Shown: one piece after another, positions 1 to 4,883 of the stretch | Layout of the letters: the number at the start of each line of letters is the position of its first letter | How positions within the stretch are numbered: position 1 is the first letter of the stretch | From: Desulfobacteraceae bacterium | Lineage (GTDB): Bacteria > Desulfobacterota > Desulfobacteria > Desulfobacterales > UBA11574 | DNA length: 5,210 nt | Assembly: GCA_029857875.1 (NCBI GenBank) | Contig: JAOUGB010000212.1 | Coordinates: 1-5,210 of the forward strand | Reading direction: 5' to 3' | The notes under the pieces: generated by a model | What the model was told of the DNA's origin: nothing | Database searches by the model: none | The model's input: only the letters and a program-made list of their open reading frames with translations | Program-made: the position numbers and the translations under genes

Positions 1-1507
1 CAGCGACAGTATCCGCATCTTTTTCCCAGGTGGCTATAAGAATCCGCCCCTCGTCTTCCACAGCAGCCATGGCATTATTCAAAATATTCAAAAAAACCTG
101 CTGAAGCTGTCCCCGATCCGAATCGATCCTGGGCAGATCCTTTGCCAATTCCAGCCCGATATCGATATTCCGGTAAAGGGCTTCTTTTTCCATAAATCCC
201 AAAACTTCCTCTATAAGTTCGTTAAGGTCCAGAGTTTCAACCTCAACCTCCATCCGTTTTGCAAATCCCAGCAGACGGTGGGTTATGGTTCTACAGCGGC
301 TCACGGACTGCAAAATAGCCCCCACCAGTGTCGAAAACTTTTCTTTTTGCGCAAAATCCGGGGTGTATTGAATGAGATCTTTGATAAGACCGGCTTTTTC
401 GTTGATAATGGCCAGAGGATTGTTGATCTCATGAGCCACACCGGCGGCAAGCCTGCCGATGGAAGAAAGCTTGTGATGGTGCTGTAATTCTCGGAAGGCG
501 ATCTCCCGATTGTGATCTGCTTCTCTGATGCGATTCACCATGATACCTGTTAGCCTGAAGACCACAATGACAATCAGTATGGAACTGACCAGAAAAACAA
601 GAAACAGGTCACTTTTCAGTGCATACCAGGTTTTCAAAACAGTGGACTTAGGTTTTACGATCACCAGAGTGTATTCAGGATAAGTTAAATGGGTATAGGC
701 CAAGAAAACATCGTTCCCGCCGGGATCCTTTCGTTCATCGACATACGTTGCTTGCCCGCCCGTAGGAATCTTTAAAGGACACTGTTCAAGGACCTTTCCG
801 TACAAACGGGAATTGGTCTGGAATATGCCCTCCTTGTTAAGAATAAATGCATCGCTTTCCGCATCAAGCCCCATAGCGGCGATGAGATTGTCGAACATGG
901 TTGTGTCGATGGTGGTTCTAAGAATCCAGGAGTCTCCGTTCTCTTCAAGACGTTGAACAGCTATGGCAATGTGAGGAAATTTTCGGTATCCCATAAATAC
1001 ATTGCTGATATATGTGCCTTTAAGCGTAACTTCTTGAAACCAATCCTGATTCACATAATTTTTTCCAAGAAGGTTATACGGGCCTACATAGCGTATCTGT
1101 GTACCGTCAGAACCGTTTATAAGGCCAAGATCAACAAATCCAATGAATTCCTTTTTGAGTATAAAAAGAATGTGATTCAATCTCTTTTCGTCACATAAAT
1201 CATTAAGAGAATAAAAATAAGAAATGGATTTTATCAAAGATTGTCGTTCGTTAAGGAAGAATTCAAAAGAGTGTCTGGTCTTGCTTACCAGCAACTTAGT
1301 TGGGTCGATCATCTCTTGTTTGAGGCTGCTCTGGTACTGATGGTAGTTGATTAAAGCCATCATAAACAAAGGAACAATGGTCAGCACAATCATCAAGACT
1401 CTAATGTTCCTCTGAAAGAGTCGGTATTGACTTGAAGATGAATCTGCGTCGGTGAGCATTTGCAGACTTTCTCTAATATGGAACCATTTTTTAAGATTCA
1501 GCGCCAT
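1..1507 (-). CDS. Sensor histidine kinase with extracytoplasmic Cache-like domain (C-terminus cut by window edge)
   Basis: A membrane-bound two-component sensor kinase that should autophosphorylate on His and pass phosphate to a response regulator. 502 codons are visible. Residues 34-55 and 301-317 are membrane helices. The roughly 245 residues between them form an extracytoplasmic sensor of dCache type (for example the YVNQDWFQEV stretch near 151-160). There is no HAMP or PAS domain: a short charged linker leads directly to the HisKA dimerisation helix with H-box GVAHEINNPLA (His359). The N-box of the ATPase domain is at about 472-482 (FLNILNNAMAA). The frame then leaves the window, so the DxGxG and later G boxes are not seen and the gene is partial, not broken. 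The ATG at 1507 is preceded by GGAGGG on the minus strand, which fixes the start. It begins 18 bases after the NifX-like gene, so the two are probably co-transcribed. The ligand is unknown. A response regulator may lie just beyond the left edge (inference). Confidence 0.95.
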   Translation of the reverse strand, partial: MALNLKKWFHIRESLQMLTDADSSSSQYRLFQRNIRVLMIVLTIVPLFMMALINYHQYQSSLKQEMIDPTKLLVSKTRHSFEFFLNERQSLIKSISYFYSLNDLCDEKRLNHILFILKKEFIGFVDLGLINGSDGTQIRYVGPYNLLGKNYVNQDWFQEVTLKGTYISNVFMGYRKFPHIAIAVQRLEENGDSWILRTTIDTTMFDNLIAAMGLDAESDAFILNKEGIFQTNSRLYGKVLEQCPLKIPTGGQATYVDERKDPGGNDVFLAYTHLTYPEYTLVIVKPKSTVLKTWYALKSDLFLVFLVSSILIVIVVFRLTGIMVNRIREADHNREIAFRELQHHHKLSSIGRLAAGVAHEINNPLAIINEKAGLIKDLIQYTPDFAQKEKFSTLVGAILQSVSRCRTITHRLLGFAKRMEVEVETLDLNELIEEVLGFMEKEALYRNIDIGLELAKDLPRIDSDRGQLQQVFLNILNNAMAAVEDEGRILIATWEKDADTVA

Positions 1508-1508
1508 T

Positions 1509-1517
1509 TTCCCTCCA
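1509..1517 (-). promoter_or_regulatory. Ribosome binding site of the histidine kinase gene
   Basis: On the minus strand the bases just before the kinase ATG read GGTGGAGGGAAA, a good Shine-Dalgarno match at normal spacing. It lies in the 18-base gap after the NifX-like stop codon and supports the ATG at 1507 as the true start. Confidence 0.8.
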
Positions 1518-1525
1518 CCAACCCA

Positions 1526-1858
1526 TTATCGAATGATATCTCCGGATTGAAGCGTTCCCGATTCCAGTCGTTTTATAACATCTTTGTAAGAACCGATCAC
1601 GGAATCCAAGACTTTCACGTTCTTCCATTTAAGATATTGATAATACTCATCTTCAATTCCGCCACACACCACCGTCCCTATTTTTTCCAAAAGAACAAGA
1701 TGACAGAGCTGTTCTGCCGACGCCCGCGGTAAGACCACGGTCTTTTTTTCTATGGGTCGGCTGTCATCTGCCATTGAGACAATAGAGACCTCTGTGGCCA
1801 AATCAAAGCGCGGCGCCACCTGATCGACGTATAAAGTGATGAGAATCTTTTGTTTCAT
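1526..1858 (-). CDS. NifX/NifB-type domain protein (dinitrogenase iron-molybdenum cofactor biosynthesis family)
   Basis: A small soluble protein of 110 residues, the usual length of a stand-alone NifX/NifB C-terminal-type domain. Family hallmarks are the early beta strand KILITLY (4-10), the turn motif APRFD (15-19) where many relatives have SPHFG, the strand-turn VVCGGIED (63-70), and the ending in which a helix precedes a 'L..G' tail (98-106). Characterised family members bind or carry FeMo-cofactor precursors. Many relatives in anaerobes occur without nif genes and have no known job, so a role in nitrogen fixation should not be assumed. Cys52 and Cys65 are the only cysteines. It lies between a sigma-54 activator and a sensor kinase in one direction, which suggests a small metal- or cluster-binding accessory to signalling (inference). 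Translation signals are weak: the nearest purine-rich stretch, AAGGGA, is about 14 bases before the ATG and overlaps the palindrome's arm. Confidence 0.82.
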   Translation of the reverse strand: MKQKILITLYVDQVAPRFDLATEVSIVSMADDSRPIEKKTVVLPRASAEQLCHLVLLEKIGTVVCGGIEDEYYQYLKWKNVKVLDSVIGSYKDVIKRLESGTLQSGDIIR

Positions 1859-1875
1859 TGTTAAGCGTTGAATCC

Positions 1876-1901
1876 CTTAAATTTGACATGTCAAATTTAA
1901 G
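1876..1901. repeat. Perfect 26-bp palindrome between activator and NifX-like genes
   Basis: Arm CTTAAATTTGACA is followed directly by its exact reverse complement, with no mismatch over 26 bases. It sits in the 74-base gap between the activator stop and the NifX-like ATG. There is no T-run after it on either strand, so it is not a standard intrinsic terminator. A dimeric regulator's operator, or an RNA hairpin (11-bp stem, CAUG loop) affecting stability or translation of the downstream gene, are the likely readings. Its core TTGACATGTCAA resembles an FNR/CRP-type site only loosely, because the central spacing is 2 instead of 4. Confidence 0.75.
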
Positions 1902-1932
1902 TATCAAATTGTTTCATCTAAGTCCATAATTA

Positions 1933-3351
1933 TCAGGCATCTATTTTGTGTTGTTTCATTTTTCTCCACAACGTGCTCCGTCCCCACTCCAGTATATCGG
2001 CCGCTTTGTTGCGTCGTCCCTTGCTTTTGACCAGTGCCTCTATAATCATATCTCTTTCCAGAGACGCCCATGTCTTTTGGCCGCTTTGTTCGCTGTTGGT
2101 TTTTACAAATGATGCCGTCCATTCGTGCGCTTCACCGGCTTCCGACGTTGAACGGTCATAATGATGTTTCGTCTCGGAAAGATAGGCCGGAAGGTGTGTG
2201 AATTGTATCTGTCCTCTGGGACAAATATTCACGGCGTATTCAATAATGTTTCTGAGTTCCCTAACATTTCCGGGAAAAGAATAGTCCATTAATATCTTGA
2301 GAGCCTTCTTGGACAATCCATTAATATCTTTTCGGAATCGTGTGGCAAAAATATTAATAAAGTGATCCAAAATAAGTCGAACATCGTCTCCCCGATCCCT
2401 TAACGGCGGTAGATGCAATCTCACCACGTTCAACCTAAACATCAGGTCTTCCCGAAACTTTCTCTCTTTAACCATGAGATCAAGGTTGCGATGGGTGGCG
2501 GCAATGACTCGAACATCGGCCTGAAACCCTTTGGCGCTTCCCAAAGGATAGACCACTTTATCATCCAGAAACGTTAAAAGCTTGACTTGCAGTGGCAGGG
2601 GAAGATCCCCGATCTCTGTAAGATAGAGGCTTCCGTTGTGGGCCAGGCGAAATCGTCCGGGTTTATTTTCCACCGCACCAGTAAACGCCCCTTTTTGGTG
2701 ACCGAAAAGCTCGGATTCCAGCAAAGTTTCGGGCAATGCACCACAATTGACCTTGACAAAGGGACCTTTTGCTCGATCGGAGGCCTGGTGGATAGCTTCT
2801 GCCAACACGTCCTTGCCGGTTCCGGTTTCACCGGTAATCAAAATTGCCGAATCACTTTGAGCAAGCAAGGGAAGAGTTTGAAAAATTCGGGTCATTTCAG
2901 GACTTTTTCCAATAAGATGACGGAAAGCATAGGCATGGGTTGCCTTGGGATCCACTTCTTTGAGGGGACGAAGGTCTTCAACGGTTTCCAGAAAACCGGC
3001 CAGCTCACCTTCAGCATCTCGAATCGGAGACAGATTGATCAACACCGGAATCAACTGCCGTTCTTTGTTGATCATGTCGCTTTCAACGGAAATGGATTCG
3101 GAATTCGAATCCATCTTTTTAAGGGGGCATTTCTGTATGCACAGCTTGCTTCGCATGATATGAAAACAGGGGATTCCTCTTGCATCTTCCATGGAAAAGC
3201 CGCTAAGGGCTTCAAAAGCACGATTGATCAGCACGATTCGCCGCTGGGTATCAAGCACCACAATACCCAGTGGAATTTCATCGATCAAAGAAGGCAATTC
3301 GATGGAGGCGTCAAATAGGCCCTTAATTTGTGTGCGTTGTAAAGTGTTCAA
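1933..3351 (-). CDS. Sigma-54-dependent transcriptional activator, PAS - AAA+ - Fis-type HTH, no receiver domain
   Basis: A cytoplasmic enhancer-binding protein that uses ATP to open sigma-54 RNA polymerase complexes. Domains in 472 residues: PAS about 20-130, with cysteines at 62, 71 and 75; AAA+ about 145-380, with Walker A GETGTGKD (174-181), the sigma-54 contact loop GAFTGA (221-226), Walker B LYLTE (242-246), sensor I AATHRNL (284-290), Arg-finger region FREDLMFRL (299-307) and sensor II GNVREL (361-366); C-terminal Fis-type helix-turn-helix about 430-470. Walker B normally ends in Asp-Glu; here it is Thr245-Glu246, read clearly as ACA in the DNA. There is no response-regulator domain, so control should come from the PAS domain and not from phosphorylation by the nearby kinase. 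The start is uncertain: the codon at 3349-3351 is TTG without a clear Shine-Dalgarno, and the frame stays open about 100 bases further upstream without an ATG. Confidence 0.93.
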   Translation of the reverse strand: MNTLQRTQIKGLFDASIELPSLIDEIPLGIVVLDTQRRIVLINRAFEALSGFSMEDARGIPCFHIMRSKLCIQKCPLKKMDSNSESISVESDMINKERQLIPVLINLSPIRDAEGELAGFLETVEDLRPLKEVDPKATHAYAFRHLIGKSPEMTRIFQTLPLLAQSDSAILITGETGTGKDVLAEAIHQASDRAKGPFVKVNCGALPETLLESELFGHQKGAFTGAVENKPGRFRLAHNGSLYLTEIGDLPLPLQVKLLTFLDDKVVYPLGSAKGFQADVRVIAATHRNLDLMVKERKFREDLMFRLNVVRLHLPPLRDRGDDVRLILDHFINIFATRFRKDINGLSKKALKILMDYSFPGNVRELRNIIEYAVNICPRGQIQFTHLPAYLSETKHHYDRSTSEAGEAHEWTASFVKTNSEQSGQKTWASLERDMIIEALVKSKGRRNKAADILEWGRSTLWRKMKQHKIDA

Positions 3352-3421
3352 TGCCAGAAGTATCCAAAATATTTCATGCCAATATTTTAAATTTTGTCCT
3401 TCAATTTTACGTCCTGTGCAG

Positions 3422-3452
3422 TATTGAAACGTCCAGATTGACTGTTTCAGTA
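3422..3452. repeat. Inverted repeat TATTGAAAC / GTTTCAGTA, candidate operator
   Basis: Left arm 3422-3430 and right arm 3444-3452 are reverse complements with one mismatch and a 13-base gap. Half-site centres are about 22 bp apart, two helical turns, which suits a dimer bound on one face of the DNA. It lies 70-100 bases upstream of the activator start and downstream of that gene's candidate promoter, so autoregulation is a reasonable guess. Confidence 0.5.
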
Positions 3453-3500
3453 TGTTTTACTCACATATTTTTTTCTAAAAAAATGTTTCAATATGTTTTT
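3443..3500 (+). repeat. Direct repeat TGTTTC-A-(G/A)TATGTTTT, 41-bp period
   Basis: Copies at 3443-3459 and 3484-3500 agree at 15 of 17 positions (G/A at the eighth base, A/T at the last). The 41-bp period is close to four helical turns. The first copy includes the right arm of the inverted repeat at 3422-3452. Likely regulator half-sites. Confidence 0.5.
3467..3484. repeat. A-T7-CT-A7-T inverted repeat
   Basis: Seven T, then CT, then seven A, flanked by A and T, give 8-base complementary arms around a 2-base centre. It lies exactly between the two direct-repeat copies. Such tracts bend or stiffen DNA. As a hairpin it would have almost no loop and no GC pairs, so a terminator role is unlikely. 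Confidence 0.45.
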
Positions 3501-3524
3501 ACCATAGCCAAAAAAGTTTGTAAA
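3496..3524 (-). promoter_or_regulatory. Candidate sigma-70-type promoter for the activator operon
   Basis: On the minus strand, TTTACA (3524-3519) and TAAAAA (3501-3496) are 17 bases apart, with a TG one base before the -10 hexamer (extended -10). The leader would be about 140 bases and would carry the half-site cluster. The -10 has only four consensus bases, so this is a prediction by eye. Confidence 0.35.
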
Positions 3525-3732
3525 CGGACATTCAACGCCTGAACCGAATAAACAAAAATATAAGCCTTAAAAAATGCATCACATGCCCTGACAAAGCGTT
3601 GCACATTGTAACAACAAATCAGATAAATTCCTGTAAATATAGTGATATTTCGTTAAGTCAATATTATCTGATGATAAATGATAAGATATTGTATTTTAAG
3701 CAAGTTATATGTGAATTTCTGAATATTTTTAA

Positions 3733-3759
3733 TTGACATTGGGTGAAATGTAATATAGC
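3733..3759 (+). promoter_or_regulatory. Candidate promoter for the permease operon
   Basis: A perfect -35 hexamer TTGACA (3733-3738) is followed after 15 bases by TATAGC (3754-3759). The spacer is shorter than the ideal 17, so the -10 assignment is uncertain. It would give a leader of about 110 bases, containing the TTTCAGTAT half-site at 3786. Confidence 0.35.
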
Positions 3760-3785
3760 TTCCATTTTTTTGATGAATTCGACGT

Positions 3786-3794
3786 TTTCAGTAT
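3786..3794 (+). promoter_or_regulatory. TTTCAGTAT half-site in the permease leader
   Basis: Identical over nine bases to 3445-3453 and one base different from 3486-3494, both next to the activator gene. It lies about 27 bases after the candidate -10 of the permease promoter. A TGAAA-N5-TTTCA inverted repeat follows at 3810-3824. Confidence 0.35.
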
Positions 3795-3868
3795 ACATAT
3801 CCGTTATGATGAAATTCACTTTCACATCGGATTTCAATTCCAAAGAAAAAAATACAACGCCTTAATTC

Positions 3869-3874
3869 AGGAGG
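3869..3874 (+). promoter_or_regulatory. Strong ribosome binding site of the permease gene
   Basis: AGGAGG five bases before the ATG at 3880, a full Shine-Dalgarno match. It decides the start and, beside the weak signals of the activator and NifX-like genes, suggests the permease is made at a much higher rate. Confidence 0.9.
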
Positions 3875-3879
3875 AAAAC

Positions 3880-4830
3880 ATGCGGATAAATGATAAACTT
3901 TGGGCGATGATGTTAATTGGCCTGTTTTCGTTGACGGTATTGGTGTCACCTGCTTTTGCAGAGGCATCCGCCGAAGCGGCGATCGGCGGCCATGCCTGGT
4001 GGTTCTGGCCGATAACACTTTTTATCGTCACTTTTATTATGGGAATTCTTGCCGTGCTCGGCGGTGTCGGCGGCGGGGTCCTCTATGTGCCGATCATCAG
4101 CGGATTTTTCCCGTTCCATTTGGACTTTGTTCGCGGCACAGGTCTTCTTGTAGCCCTATCGGGTGCCCTGGCAGCCGGTCCCGGGCTTCTCAAGATGAAC
4201 CTTGCCAGCTTAAGGCTGGCAATTCCGGTGGCCCTTATCGCTTCCACTTGCGCCATCATCGGAGCCATGATCGGACTTGCGTTGCCCACCAACATCGTTC
4301 AAATTGCCTTAGGCGCCACCATCCTCGGTATATGCATTCTAATGTTAACCGCCAAAAAATCGACGGTTCCGGATGTTCCCAAAGCAGACCGCTTATCATC
4401 AGCGCTTAGAATCTGCGGCGTTTACCAGGAAGCCAGCACCGGAGAGATTATCGACTGGAAAATACACAGGACACCTTTAGGATTGGCCCTGTTCGTCTTA
4501 ATCGGAATCATGGCCGGCATGTTCGGCCTTGGGGCCGGATGGGCCAATGTGCCAGTACTTAACTTACTTATGGGAGCACCGCTGAAAATCAGTGTGGCCA
4601 CCAGCAAATTCCTCCTTTCCATCACAGATACTTCCGCAGCATGGATATACATGAATAAAGGCTGTGTTATACCCATGATGGTCGTTCCCTCGCTGGTGGG
4701 AATCATGTTCGGCTCTTTTGTAGGGGTCCGTCTACTTAAAATTGCCAAGCCTACCTTTATCCGGTGGATGGTCATTGCCATCCTGGCATTTGCCGGGATC
4801 AAAGCATTGTCCAAAGGACTTGGATTTTAA
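3880..4830 (+). CDS. TauE/SafE-family membrane permease (probable sulfite/organosulfonate or related anion exporter)
   Basis: An inner-membrane transporter of 316 residues. Residues 1-27 resemble a signal peptide (hydrophobic 7-24, then AFA before EASAEAA). The rest has about eight membrane helices in two halves showing the family's internal repeat: GGVGGGVLYVPII (61-73), with a helix near 86-106, in the first half, and GLGAGWANVPVL (216-227), with a helix near 238-258, in the second. A hydrophilic loop of about 40 residues (158-198) joins the halves. The family (formerly DUF81) exports small anions such as sulfite, sulfonates or sulfoacetate; most members are unassigned, and the substrate here is not readable from sequence. 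With the signal-like start and the long loop it is larger than the commonest members of about 250 residues. It is followed after 53 bases by a small membrane-protein gene, with no terminator between, and is divergent from a sensor/regulator operon. Confidence 0.92.
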   Translation: MRINDKLWAMMLIGLFSLTVLVSPAFAEASAEAAIGGHAWWFWPITLFIVTFIMGILAVLGGVGGGVLYVPIISGFFPFHLDFVRGTGLLVALSGALAAGPGLLKMNLASLRLAIPVALIASTCAIIGAMIGLALPTNIVQIALGATILGICILMLTAKKSTVPDVPKADRLSSALRICGVYQEASTGEIIDWKIHRTPLGLALFVLIGIMAGMFGLGAGWANVPVLNLLMGAPLKISVATSKFLLSITDTSAAWIYMNKGCVIPMMVVPSLVGIMFGSFVGVRLLKIAKPTFIRWMVIAILAFAGIKALSKGLGF

Positions 4831-4871
4831 TTTTTTAATTTAAACTCAAGCAAGACATGGAATTATTTGCC

Positions 4872-4876
4872 GGGAG
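4872..4876 (+). promoter_or_regulatory. Ribosome binding site of the small membrane-protein gene
   Basis: GGGAG seven bases before the ATG at 4884. It supports this start and an own translation signal within the permease operon. Confidence 0.65.
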
Positions 4877-4883
4877 AAAATAA

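Larger units (their letters stand above)
3352..3879. other. Divergent AT-rich intergenic control region
   Basis: A 528-base spacer between the leftward activator operon and the rightward permease operon. I find no convincing protein-coding gene here: the open frames are short, and those at its edges are antisense to or leak out of the real genes. It contains TTTCA(A/G)TA-type half-sites, a T7-CT-A7 inverted repeat, small AT-rich inverted repeats at 3635-3650 (AAATAT-agtg-ATATTT) and 3664-3677 (TTATC-tgat-GATAA, with a further GATAA at 3680), and plausible housekeeping promoters facing each way. No GG-N10-GC sigma-54 promoter was found on either strand. Confidence 0.7.

Noticed and set aside
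953..1198. 81-codon plus-strand open frame
   Set aside because: Antisense to the Cache-like domain of the sensor kinase, which is continuous through this stretch.
1876..1901. The 26-bp palindrome as an intrinsic terminator
   Set aside because: The stem is AT-rich and no T-run follows it in either direction.
1907..1927. Seven-codon frame ATG...TGA on the minus strand in the activator/NifX-like gap
   Set aside because: No Shine-Dalgarno and too short to support as a gene.
2587..3318. 243-codon open frame on the plus strand, antisense to the activator
   Set aside because: Fully covered by the activator gene, whose domains and motifs are unmistakable; the antisense translation shows no family signature.
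3422..3500. Repeats here as a short CRISPR array
   Set aside because: Only two 17-base direct copies, with an AT-rich spacer; no typical repeat length or cas gene.
3589..3603. Possible sigma-54 -12 element TTGCA with TG at the -24 position
   Set aside because: The invariant GG at -24 is TG and the neighbouring TGGCAC consensus is mostly absent.
4422..4814. 130-codon minus-strand open frame inside the permease gene
   Set aside because: Antisense shadow of a gene with clear TauE/SafE repeats; no plausible protein features.
4831..4883. Terminator between permease and small membrane-protein gene
   Set aside because: A T-run follows the stop codon, but there is no GC-rich stem before it; the pair looks co-transcribed.
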